A stretch of DNA of 31,999 nt from positions 23,132 through 55,130 of the forward strand of contig PAXL01000051.1 of NCBI GenBank assembly GCA_002714465.1, given 5' to 3'. Source of the stretch: Gemmatimonadota bacterium (GTDB lineage: Bacteria > Latescibacterota > UBA2968). The first letter of the stretch is position 1. Each line of letters opens with the position of its first letter. A program made the position numbers and the translations under genes. The notes below the pieces were generated by a model. It saw nothing but the letters and a program-made list of their open reading frames with translations, had not been told where the DNA came from and ran no database searches. Below, piece after piece: positions 8,171-16,232 of the stretch.

Positions 8171-10125
8171 CGCTTCCGCTCCAAGAATAGCATCGATAGA
8201 TCGCCAACACGCCAGACAAAGCCTGGTGGACACACTGTTGTTGCCCCCGGTTCTTCAATCACACAGGGACCTTCCCCCTGGCTGCCCGCCCCGAGTGAAC
8301 CTCGATCTATGATCGCGCACTCCAGTTCCTGGCTCTCGAAGAAAATCCCTCTTGTGGTCGGCTCCAAATAATCGGACACCTCGACTCGGGGCACCACCTC
8401 TTCAAGGTCCCTTCGGGGCGATCGGGTCGCCACAGAAAGGACCCTTGTAACTGCAAGTCTATCGTTGACCTCCAGCAATCCTTCTCGAGCGCGCGTCATC
8501 AGACTGTCGACCCCATCCTCTGCCGCGAGTCGGACAGTAACCGTGCGGTGCGACCCCTCAGCGAGCACATCGACAGAGTGCGAGACGACTGCGTCTTCGG
8601 TGGCGATTGCCTCGGTATGATCGGCGAGGATAGCCTCGACAGCAGACAGAGCAGACGAATCGAGTGCAAAAAGATGCGACGTCGAAACGGACGTGCGCTC
8701 CGAGGTCAAAAGTCCCCCCCAAGCCGAGAAGAGACCAGCATTCGGCGGGATAGCAATCTCGTCGATCCCCAGCGCAGCCGAGATCCCAGCTGCATGAACA
8801 GGTCCCGCCCCTCCATACGCGAACAGGAGATGACTCGTCACGTCCACGCGTTTGTGCAGAGCCATCTGACGGATCTGGTCCGCCATCCGCTCCTCGACCG
8901 TCGCCACGATCAAGCCGGCTGCTTCCTCGACGGACACGCCAACCGGTGCTGCGACGCGCTCCCGGATCGTTTTCCTTGCCGCATCCACGTCGAGGGATCG
9001 CGACCCCGACGGAAGCCGCAACGTTGATGAGATCCGACCGAGCACGAGATCGGCATCGGCCACGGTGGCACAGTGTCCCTGCTTGCCATAGCACGCGGGC
9101 CCCGGATCGGCCCCCACGCCTTCCGGACCCACTTCGACCTTACCGACCGACGAGACCGACACGATGCTTCCACCTCCCGCCCCAATCGTCGCGATATCCA
9201 GCATCTCGACGGCGATAGGCATCCCGAAATCCAGCTCTCGGGACCGAGTCAACGGGGGTGTACCCTCTCTAACGAGACACACATCGAAGCTCGTACCGCC
9301 CATATCACAGGCTACGAAAGCCGGACGGCCGATCCGATCGCAAACAGCTCGGGCACCCCACACACCTGCGGCCGGTCCAGACAAGGCTGTGCGAACGGGG
9401 TTCGATTTCGCCGTCTGGACATCTACCAGACCCCCGTCACTCGTCACGATCTGAAGATCCTGGGTCGCCATAGTGCTATCCACAATACCGTCGATATACT
9501 CACTCACGAGCGGCGCCACGTACGCACTTGCCGCTCCGGTCGAGAAACGCTCGAACTCCGTCGGCTCGTCCGAGATCTGATGCGACGCAAACACAAACCG
9601 GCCAGGGAAACGAGCACGCAGAGCAGACAGCGCGATTCGTTCGTTCTCCGGGCACGTGACCGAATGCAGAAACGCGACAAGAATCGCCTGCGCCCCATCC
9701 TTGAACAGTCCGTCGGCAACGGTCAGGACGTCGTCAGGCTCAACCGCCTTCAGCACCTCGGAGGGTGAGGATCGTTCTCGGACCTCGCGACGCATCTCGC
9801 GTGGAATCAGCGGCGCGAATGCCGTCTCGATACCATAGCTCTGCCGACGATCCCTCCGTCTAAGTGAAAGCACGTCCTTGAACCCTTCGGTCGTGATCAG
9901 ACCAATTCGTGCCCCCTTCCTCTGGATGAGAGCGTTTGTCGCGATCGTCGTCGCGTGAACGATCGATTCGATCTTCGCGTCATCGGATCGGGCTGAGTCG
10001 AGCGCCTCAGAGAACCCTTCCGAGTAATCACTCGGTGTCGAGGGAACCTTAACCGCCAGCAAGGTCCCGCTTTCGCAGCTTACCAAGTCAGTGAATGTAC
10101 CACCGATGTCAATACCAACGACCAT
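8167..10125 (-). CDS. Hydantoinase A / 5-oxoprolinase family protein (ATP-utilising subunit)
   Basis: The 652-residue protein opens with GIDIGGTFTD, the phosphate-binding loop of the ASKHA ATPase fold, at residues 4-13. HATTIATNALIQRKG, SGPAAGVWGA, DMGGTSFDV and GAGGGSI follow in the usual order, with GADPGPACYG near the middle. The ATP-dependent HyuA subunit activates the substrate for HyuB. Its ATG lies three bases after the envC stop, which puts a metabolic pair directly behind the divisome genes. The length is normal for the family and no key motif is missing. The partner hyuB follows with a 4-base overlap. Whether it acts on hydantoins, 5-oxoproline or another amide is open. Confidence 0.87.
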   Translation of the reverse strand: MVVGIDIGGTFTDLVSCESGTLLAVKVPSTPSDYSEGFSEALDSARSDDAKIESIVHATTIATNALIQRKGARIGLITTEGFKDVLSLRRRDRRQSYGIETAFAPLIPREMRREVRERSSPSEVLKAVEPDDVLTVADGLFKDGAQAILVAFLHSVTCPENERIALSALRARFPGRFVFASHQISDEPTEFERFSTGAASAYVAPLVSEYIDGIVDSTMATQDLQIVTSDGGLVDVQTAKSNPVRTALSGPAAGVWGARAVCDRIGRPAFVACDMGGTSFDVCLVREGTPPLTRSRELDFGMPIAVEMLDIATIGAGGGSIVSVSSVGKVEVGPEGVGADPGPACYGKQGHCATVADADLVLGRISSTLRLPSGSRSLDVDAARKTIRERVAAPVGVSVEEAAGLIVATVEERMADQIRQMALHKRVDVTSHLLFAYGGAGPVHAAGISAALGIDEIAIPPNAGLFSAWGGLLTSERTSVSTSHLFALDSSALSAVEAILADHTEAIATEDAVVSHSVDVLAEGSHRTVTVRLAAEDGVDSLMTRAREGLLEVNDRLAVTRVLSVATRSPRRDLEEVVPRVEVSDYLEPTTRGIFFESQELECAIIDRGSLGAGSQGEGPCVIEEPGATTVCPPGFVWRVGDLSMLFLERKR

Positions 10126-10128
10126 CGT

Positions 10129-11307
10129 CTACGGTACCAGCCATTCAACCGGGTTGAGTGCCTGCTCCTGCTCCATGATCTCGAAATGAAGCTGAGGGAC
10201 ACCGTCTAGGCGGCCCGTGCTACCGACGGTCCCAATCAGCGCGCCCTCGTTCAGGATTTCGCCCTGTTCGACGCTGCGCGACTGCAAATGACTGTAAAGC
10301 GTGTAATACCCCCTTGGGTGGCGAAGCAGAACCAATTGACCGTAGCCCCGCCACCAGTCAACGAGCATCACCTCGCCAGGCGCAATCGCTAGCACATCCG
10401 TGCCCGCATCGGCAGCGATCGCTACACCACGGTTCATCGTCCACGTCCCCAGTTCAGGATCCTTGACACGCCCAAACTTCATGAGAATCCGACCATTCAC
10501 TGGCCAAGGCAACCGGCCCTTGAGCCCGGGGAAATCGACATCCCGCAGTTCTCCCAAACGCCGACCGGCCAGACGGTGTCGCTCGATCTGCTTGATCAAC
10601 TCGGCCAGACGGTGCTCGCCAGTCTCAATATCCTTTCGAGTATCCCGAATCACCGATCGATACAGACTCTCTTTCCTCTCGAGCTGCTTGATCTCCACGT
10701 CGTATCGGGTAACTGACTTCTCCAGATCCTGACGCTTCCGCTCCTTCGCCCGCACGAGCGTTTGCTGGTTCGAGTGCTGGAGTTGTCGCACTCTGAGGGC
10801 CTTCCGCACGTCCTCTTTCGCTGAGGCGAGAGCCGCCATGTCGACGCGGTCTTGCTCGGCCACTCGAGACAAATACTTCAGCCGTCGCAGACCCTCACCG
10901 AGCGACACACCGGACAACAGTATCTCAAGCGGGTTCTGTCGTGCCAGCTTGTACGACTGTCTCAGCCGGTCGGCGATCCCGTCCGTTCGCTCCTCGAGCT
11001 TTCGTTCCGCGATGTTCAGAGCCTCGCGTGTGTGGACAAGGCGAGCCTGCAGGCTTCGTTCCCTCTCGGACAGTCCGCGGAGCTCCCTCCTTGCCTGAAA
11101 TTCCTCACGCTGAATCCGGTCGAGCCTCGCGCCAATCGTGAGCTTCTTCATCTCCGTCTGACTGAGCTCTTCGCGTTCCTTCTCAAGCATGGTGTTCAGG
11201 CTATCCAGAACAGCTTTCTCGCGATTGAGTTTTTCCTCTAGTGTTTCTGCGAAAACGACGTTCGGCATCAAGACCACAATTGCTGCCACGTTGAGCAGGC
11301 GACTCAC
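10129..11307 (-). CDS. envC: EnvC-like murein hydrolase activator (coiled coil plus degenerate LytM domain)
   Basis: I start it at a GTG overlapping the ftsX stop (GTGA), giving 392 residues; longer frames run deep into ftsX. Residues 1-19 form a signal peptide ending near VVFA. A long charged coiled coil follows to about residue 250, then a C-terminal LytM/peptidase M23 domain. The zinc-ligand positions are altered: NRGVAIA replaces HxGxD-type, and QLHFEI lacks the first His of HxH. Such a domain cannot cut peptidoglycan itself and instead activates amidases, as in E. coli EnvC. The protein would sit in the periplasm and be switched by FtsEX. Ends at TAG. Confidence 0.88.
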   Translation of the reverse strand: MSRLLNVAAIVVLMPNVVFAETLEEKLNREKAVLDSLNTMLEKEREELSQTEMKKLTIGARLDRIQREEFQARRELRGLSERERSLQARLVHTREALNIAERKLEERTDGIADRLRQSYKLARQNPLEILLSGVSLGEGLRRLKYLSRVAEQDRVDMAALASAKEDVRKALRVRQLQHSNQQTLVRAKERKRQDLEKSVTRYDVEIKQLERKESLYRSVIRDTRKDIETGEHRLAELIKQIERHRLAGRRLGELRDVDFPGLKGRLPWPVNGRILMKFGRVKDPELGTWTMNRGVAIAADAGTDVLAIAPGEVMLVDWWRGYGQLVLLRHPRGYYTLYSHLQSRSVEQGEILNEGALIGTVGSTGRLDGVPQLHFEIMEQEQALNPVEWLVP

Positions 11308-12164
11308 GAAGCAATCGCCTGCAGAACCCGATTTAGGGACGTCCAGCTTCCGAGGACACCCAGCACAAGACCGAGAAGAACGAGTCCGAATGCCACCTGG
11401 GCTAGCGGGAAAGACGCAGCGGCCTGGAACCAGGATCCCATCACGCCTCCGCTCATCAGGAGCACGATCGCGGCCAGAACCCCTCCAATTACGCCCTGTA
11501 GCGCACCGCCGATCAGAAAGGTCGTCCGAACAAAGGCGCCAGTCGCTCCGACCAAGTGCATCACTTCGATCGCCTCCTGCTGTGCAAGTACCATCAACTT
11601 CGACGTATTGCTCACGGCGAAGGCACAGGCAACGCAGAGAACAACTCCCAGAAAAATCGCAGCCCCCGTCGCCACATCGAGTGCCTGATCCAGCCCGCTC
11701 AACCACAATTCACCCCCGTCTATCGACTCAACGCCGGCGTTTCCTTCAACAGCGTCGACAACCGCCCGAGCAGCGGCCGTCACGTCACTGGACGAATCGA
11801 ACCGAACACGAAGTGATGCGGGCAGTGGGTTTGTCGAAAGTGCGTCGAGCAGATTGTCCCCGAACAGAGTCCTGAACTCTTTAGAGGCGGCATCCTTGTC
11901 GACATAGGTCACCTCCGAGACGCCGGAGATTTCAGCGATCAACCCGGCCAACTGCTCGGCCGAGTTGGGTGAGAAGCGGTTCTTCAGATACACGTCGACC
12001 TCGACACGATCCTTCACGGAGGCGCTTAGGCCCTGCGCTGCGTCAACCATCAGAGCAAACAGACCGACCAGAAGCAGAGACGCCCCCACGGCCAAGGCCG
12101 ACAGTGCCCCCACAGTGCCCGTATGCCACAGCGCAACCGCCCCTTCTCTAAGCGCGCGCGCCAT
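11304..12164 (-). CDS. ftsX: Cell-division ABC transporter permease FtsX
   Basis: The 286-residue protein has an N-terminal membrane helix (about residues 18-42), a periplasmic domain including KDRVEVDVYLKNR and a P-rich segment, and three further helices near 165-185, 215-240 and 255-275, the standard four-helix FtsX topology. With FtsE it forms a type VII-like ABC complex that moves no substrate but transmits a conformational change across the inner membrane to the amidase activator. It starts one base after the ftsE stop and overlaps envC by four bases, so all three are translationally linked. The motif EAIEVMHLVGAT in the coupling region is typical of FtsX. Confidence 0.92.
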   Translation of the reverse strand: MARALREGAVALWHTGTVGALSALAVGASLLLVGLFALMVDAAQGLSASVKDRVEVDVYLKNRFSPNSAEQLAGLIAEISGVSEVTYVDKDAASKEFRTLFGDNLLDALSTNPLPASLRVRFDSSSDVTAAARAVVDAVEGNAGVESIDGGELWLSGLDQALDVATGAAIFLGVVLCVACAFAVSNTSKLMVLAQQEAIEVMHLVGATGAFVRTTFLIGGALQGVIGGVLAAIVLLMSGGVMGSWFQAAASFPLAQVAFGLVLLGLVLGVLGSWTSLNRVLQAIAS

Positions 12165-12165
12165 C

Positions 12166-12816
12166 TCAGATCACCAGCGCGCCGTGATCAAGTGTGAGAG
12201 TGCGAAGAGGGTGCCTTTCGACCAGCCCGATGTCGTGTGTTGCCATGAGAATCGATGTTCCTTTTGCATTTACATCGTTGAGGATCTCCATCACCCGCTC
12301 CGTCGACTCCAAGTCTAGATTTGCGGTCGGTTCGTCCGCCAAGAGCACATACGGCTCGTTGATCAGCGCACGCGCGATAGCGACACGCTGCTGTTCTCCA
12401 CCCGACAACGACGTCGGTTTCTCGTCCCGTTTGTGCATCAGATCAACCCGAGAGAGCAGCTTTAGTGTGCGGTTCTTGACCTCGGACCCCTTCGTGCCCG
12501 TCACGGATAGCGCGAATGCGACGTTCTCAAAGACCGTCCGATCTCTGAGCAGCTTAAAATCCTGGAACACAAATCCGATCCTCCTTCGTAAATACGGAAT
12601 CTGTCGGTCCTGAATCATCGCCGAATCATACTCTCCGACGAACACCACACCTTGCGTCGGCCTCGGATCGAAAAGGAGCAACCGCAGTAGGGTACTCTTC
12701 CCCGATCCGGTCTGCCCGAGCACATAAACAAATTCCCCACGCGCCACCTCGAAATCGAGATCCGCCAAGATCGTTCGCCCCTCCCGCTCGAACCACACGT
12801 GCTGAAATTCGATCAA
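12166..12816 (-). CDS. ftsE: Cell-division ATP-binding protein FtsE
   Basis: The 216-residue ABC ATPase has Walker A GQTGSGKST at residues 34-42, signature LSGGEQQR at 137-144, Walker B LLADEP at 158-163 and the switch His in ATHD near 195. Its size and short C-terminus suit FtsE rather than a lipoprotein exporter such as LolD, and the directly following ftsX and envC confirm it. The start is a TTG with GGAG seven bases before; no better in-frame start exists. It opens the packed run that continues to the transcarbamylase gene. The 112 bases before it (12817-12928) separate it from the methyltransferase gene and may hold a promoter, though none is obvious. Confidence 0.93.
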   Translation of the reverse strand: MIEFQHVWFEREGRTILADLDFEVARGEFVYVLGQTGSGKSTLLRLLLFDPRPTQGVVFVGEYDSAMIQDRQIPYLRRRIGFVFQDFKLLRDRTVFENVAFALSVTGTKGSEVKNRTLKLLSRVDLMHKRDEKPTSLSGGEQQRVAIARALINEPYVLLADEPTANLDLESTERVMEILNDVNAKGTSILMATHDIGLVERHPLRTLTLDHGALVI

Positions 12817-12928
12817 TGCCCTGCTCCGTTATCGATCTTCGCGTTAGACTTTCTGGGCGAGCAACTGACCTTGCGTTTCGTGATTCTCTTCGTGGTCAGG
12901 ATGTCATTGGTGGTGAACTGCTCTTGGC

Positions 12929-13780
12929 TCACGCGCGGAGCACGAAGTGAACGCGGTCCGACTCCTCTGACGAATCCCGGAACCCGAACCCGTCATACGC
13001 CGCTTCGAGATTGAACGGTGATTCGCTGACGGCGAGCTCTATCTCACGCAGCGGGTAGATTCGCTGCTGGTGGTGCTCGTGAATCTCACGCTTCGGAGAG
13101 TCAAACTTTATCCTGAAATCGTTGTACTGGACACCCTCTTTGAAGTAGCTATGACGCGTGTAGTTGAACCCGTCGCCGCGCTCCCGCTCGCGCATGTCCC
13201 GGAAGTGTCGAATCGAGTTCGTCTCCGTGCACACATCAAAGATGAATAACCCGCCGCGGTTTAGAAGAGTGTGAACGCGCTCGAACATCCCAGCCACATC
13301 CGCAATCGACTTCAGGTAGTTCACGCTGTCATACAACGAGAGCGCGCAGTCGTGCGGGCCCAACCCATCCAGTTCTAAAAACGACTGGTTATACAGACCA
13401 ATTTCATACCCGCCGTCCAACACTTTGTTCCGAGCCACGTCGAGCATTTCGTCGCTCGCATCGGCCCCGTCGATCCGATAACCTCGACGCGCCAGCTCGA
13501 CGACCAGACTCCCCGTACCACAAGATATGTCGACCATCGTCGAGGGAACCAAGTTGTGACGCACGATCAGCGCTTCCACGTGGTCCGCCCAGTGAACGTA
13601 GTCCACGTGCCGCATCACAAAATCGTAGATCGTGGCCAGCGAACTGTAGGGCTCAACATCCTTTTTGGGTGTTCGGCTCAGCACAGGGCCATAAACGCAA
13701 ATGGCCAGCCTCACTGGCTGACCGGGATGGAGTGTCTTGGTCGAGGACAACTCAGAAATCGAGGGCGTCCCGCTCTTCAT
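12929..13780 (-). CDS. Class I SAM-dependent methyltransferase
   Basis: Up to 283 residues. The SAM-binding motif I VDISCGTGS is near residue 83, followed by DGADASDEMLDVARNK (motif II region) and a CALSLYDSVNYL motif, a pattern seen in YqeM-like and related small-molecule methyltransferases. The start is uncertain: the ATG at 13780 overlaps the S4 gene by 29 bases and has a purine run directly against it, while a GTG at 13684 would give 251 residues, closer to family size, but lacks a ribosome-binding site. The first 40 residues do not resemble the domain. Substrate unknown. It is probably co-transcribed with the S4 gene and surA. Confidence 0.78.
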   Translation of the reverse strand: MKSGTPSISELSSTKTLHPGQPVRLAICVYGPVLSRTPKKDVEPYSSLATIYDFVMRHVDYVHWADHVEALIVRHNLVPSTMVDISCGTGSLVVELARRGYRIDGADASDEMLDVARNKVLDGGYEIGLYNQSFLELDGLGPHDCALSLYDSVNYLKSIADVAGMFERVHTLLNRGGLFIFDVCTETNSIRHFRDMRERERGDGFNYTRHSYFKEGVQYNDFRIKFDSPKREIHEHHQQRIYPLREIELAVSESPFNLEAAYDGFGFRDSSEESDRVHFVLRA

Positions 13781-14024
13781 CCCTTTCGACGCGGTAGTAT
13801 TCTCGGGCTTGTGCCTTAGGGATGTTTCCCTTTGGCAGCTCCAACACTTCTATATCCAGATACCGATCCGTAAAGGCGATCGCGATGCGATCGCCGGCGT
13901 GTACCTCCCTCGCCGCCTTCGCCTGCACACCGCCGATCGAGACGATCCCGTTGTCACAGGCTCGCTTCGCTTCAGACCGTCGTTTCATCAGGCAAATAGT
14001 CTTGAGATACAGGTCGACTCTCAC
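13752..14024 (-). CDS. S4-domain RNA-binding protein (RqcP/Hsp15-like)
   Basis: The 90-residue protein is almost entirely an S4 domain: RVDLYLKTICLMKRRSEAK, then the GIVSIGGVQAKAAREVHAGD turn and a strand region. This matches RqcP (YabO) and Hsp15 in length and order. Those proteins bind stalled 50S subunits carrying peptidyl-tRNA and aid ribosome-associated quality control. The start is a GTG 15 bases after the surA stop. Having both this gene and tmRNA in one window means two ribosome-rescue functions are present, although not adjacent. Which of the two named proteins it is cannot be decided without a tree. Confidence 0.8.
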   Translation of the reverse strand: MRVDLYLKTICLMKRRSEAKRACDNGIVSIGGVQAKAAREVHAGDRIAIAFTDRYLDIEVLELPKGNIPKAQAREYYRVERDEERDALDF

Positions 14025-14039
14025 GGTCGCTTCTTCTGA

Positions 14040-15296
14040 TTATTGCAGGCGGATGTCGATATAAAGTTTCTGGCGTGTCTCTGCCAAGACCTGCTCGAAG
14101 TACTCCTGCATCTTAATCTGGCGAACGATCTCGTCCAGAGAGTTGTCGTCATCGTTCACTTTCACCAGATGCCAGCCGAACTCCGTCTGTATCGGTCGGC
14201 TGACCTCGCCCAGCGACATCGTGGGAAGAAGCGCCGCGAAGCCGGGCGGCGGTTGATCCTCTGAATAGGACCCCAATCGACCGCCGGTTGCGGCCGTCTG
14301 CTCGTGATCGGACTCCGCTTTCGCAAGCGTCACAAAGTCCTCGCCCTCCTGGATCCGCTCGTAGAGCTTCACGGCTTCCTGATACGCGGCCGCAGCGTCC
14401 GACTCAGACGGCTGCAACGCGATCAGGATGTGTCTTGCCCGAATCCGTTCTCCCTGCTTCTCCTCAAGCTTGAGGACGTGATATCCGAACTCGCTCTCAA
14501 CAACCTCGCCAATCTCCCCGGGAGACAGCGCGTAGGCCGCCTCTTCTACGGGAGCCACCATGTCGCCGCGTCCGAAGAACCCGAGATCGCCGCCCCGCGG
14601 TCCGGACCCCGGATCCTCAGAGTGATTTTGCGCAAGCTCCACAAAGTCCTCTCCGTTCCGGACTCGTTCGAGAAGCGCTTCAGCGCGAGACCGGGCCTCA
14701 GCCCGCCTGTCTTCGTTCGCCTTAAGTGATACCATGATATGACTCAACGAGTAGATCGGCGGGAGCGACCCCTCGTAGCGTCGCTTGAAGTCCGTCACAT
14801 CGCGAGGGGAGAGCGAGATTTCATGAACCAGTTTCTGGTGCATCATCTGTCGTAGTGCGTCCTTACGGTAGCGTTGACGCAGACGGTCCCGCACTTCTCT
14901 CTCTGTCAGATCCTCCGACTCAAGTTGTCTCGTAAACTCGGTCGGACCACGCTCAGCCTTCATCTGCTTGAGCTGGGCCCGGACGCGCTGTTCGATCATC
15001 TCTTTCGAGACTTCGAGACTGTCTTCCTTGGCCTTCGCAATAAGAAGCTCGTCCTGGATCATGTTATCCATGATCATCCGAAACATCTCTTCGGCGCGCG
15101 ACCCGGCGAGCTGCTCGCGGGAGAGTCCTTGCTGAAGCGCTGCGAACGCCATCTGCTGCATCACATCCGACTTCAGGATGATCGACTCATCAACAATCGC
15201 AACAATCTCATCGATGAGCTCCTCCGACCGAGCATCGAAGGGACCAGACAGAAAGATCCCGCACAATACACTGGCGATCAGGAACTTGATACGCAT
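14040..15296 (-). CDS. surA: SurA-like periplasmic chaperone with two parvulin domains
   Basis: I start it at the ATG at 15296 (418 residues), because a signal peptide begins exactly there (charged MRIK, hydrophobic core, cleavage near residue 24) and a GAGAAAGG lies 11 bases upstream. The N-terminal helical chaperone part (about 25-170) contains the SurA opening pattern with EIVAIVDESIIL. Two PpiC domains follow, near 182-285 (with GGDLGFFGRGDMV) and 289-390 (with ARHILIAL and GGRLGSYSED). SurA proteins escort outer-membrane proteins across the periplasm, which supports a diderm cell. It is 31 bases behind the PpiC lipoprotein gene, likely one operon. Confidence 0.88.
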   Translation of the reverse strand: MRIKFLIASVLCGIFLSGPFDARSEELIDEIVAIVDESIILKSDVMQQMAFAALQQGLSREQLAGSRAEEMFRMIMDNMIQDELLIAKAKEDSLEVSKEMIEQRVRAQLKQMKAERGPTEFTRQLESEDLTEREVRDRLRQRYRKDALRQMMHQKLVHEISLSPRDVTDFKRRYEGSLPPIYSLSHIMVSLKANEDRRAEARSRAEALLERVRNGEDFVELAQNHSEDPGSGPRGGDLGFFGRGDMVAPVEEAAYALSPGEIGEVVESEFGYHVLKLEEKQGERIRARHILIALQPSESDAAAAYQEAVKLYERIQEGEDFVTLAKAESDHEQTAATGGRLGSYSEDQPPPGFAALLPTMSLGEVSRPIQTEFGWHLVKVNDDDNSLDEIVRQIKMQEYFEQVLAETRQKLYIDIRLQ

Positions 15297-15327
15297 GACG
15301 ACGTCAGCCTTTCTCCTCACCGGTCTC

Positions 15328-16146
15328 TCACGACGGGTTTTCGAGCTTGTCATAAGCGATCGATGCTGGGATCCGGTTCCGAATTTCTTCCAGCATTTTC
15401 GCGCGAATGGACTCGCGCCGATCTGTCAGGATGCGCTGTCGAATCTCGTCCCGCACATTCAGAAGTTCGCGGACGGTCCCAGCCTCTTTCCGGTCGAGAA
15501 CCTCGATCAAATGATACCCAAGTGGAGTACGGACCAGCGTTAGCTTCCCGATCTTGGCCTTGTCGCAACCGGACCAGAACTCCGGGGCGACTCGATCCTC
15601 CGTGAAGTAGCCCACATCGCCACCCATCTCGTTCGAGGCATCTATCGACTCTTCGCGGGCGACTTGGTCAAACATTGCACCACTTTCGAGACGCTTACGA
15701 ACCCTCGACGCGTCGGAACGCCCTTTCACCAAGATCTGGCGCACTCGAAGTTCCGGCACATCCCGGACAAACACATCCGAGCGCTCAGAGTAGTATGCCC
15801 GCAGGTCGTCTTCGCTAACCGTGGACACCTCGCTGAACAGGCGCTCAAGCAGCTCCGCCGTCAGAATCACCTGGACAGCCTGGTCGATCCGTCGGTTCAC
15901 CCCATGGTCCTCGTCCACCTTTTGGGTCAGGGCTTCCTGATACAGAAGCTGCTCTTCCACCCAAGATTCGACCATCCGGCGCCGATGATCCGCAGTCACC
16001 TGTCCCTCCAAATGGATCGGGACACGACGCTCAAGCTCCTGCGCGGTCAGAACCGCGTCGCCCACACGGGCTACCACCTCTCCCACAGGCGCACGGTTAC
16101 ATGCAGCCAAAAGGCTCAGGGCGACGACAAGCAGACGTGGGACCAT
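15328..16146 (-). CDS. PpiC-type peptidyl-prolyl isomerase lipoprotein
   Basis: From the ATG at 16146 the product has 272 residues. MVPRLLVVALSLLAACNR is a lipoprotein signal with the lipobox LAAC, so Cys16 would be lipidated. A SurA-N-like helical region follows (about 20-135), then a PpiC domain (about 145-245) with RQILVKG, a GGDVGYF motif and LGYHLIEV. It probably assists envelope protein folding together with the SurA-like protein just downstream. The start is not certain: a GTG sits directly before this ATG, and AAAGGAG lies further upstream before an ATA codon, which would add a basic n-region. The longer frame back to 16236 overlaps the mfd stop and is unlikely. Confidence 0.82.
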   Translation of the reverse strand: MVPRLLVVALSLLAACNRAPVGEVVARVGDAVLTAQELERRVPIHLEGQVTADHRRRMVESWVEEQLLYQEALTQKVDEDHGVNRRIDQAVQVILTAELLERLFSEVSTVSEDDLRAYYSERSDVFVRDVPELRVRQILVKGRSDASRVRKRLESGAMFDQVAREESIDASNEMGGDVGYFTEDRVAPEFWSGCDKAKIGKLTLVRTPLGYHLIEVLDRKEAGTVRELLNVRDEIRQRILTDRRESIRAKMLEEIRNRIPASIAYDKLENPS

Positions 16147-16232
16147 CACGCGTCTAGAACGATGTGCTATCGCTGTAACTCCTTTAAGATTAAAATGTTC
16201 CGTCGATTCTAACAAGTCGAGAATATAAACCG

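Noticed and set aside
9073..9768. A 231-residue plus-strand frame
   Set aside because: Antisense to hyuA; Arg- and Thr-rich composition typical of shadow frames.
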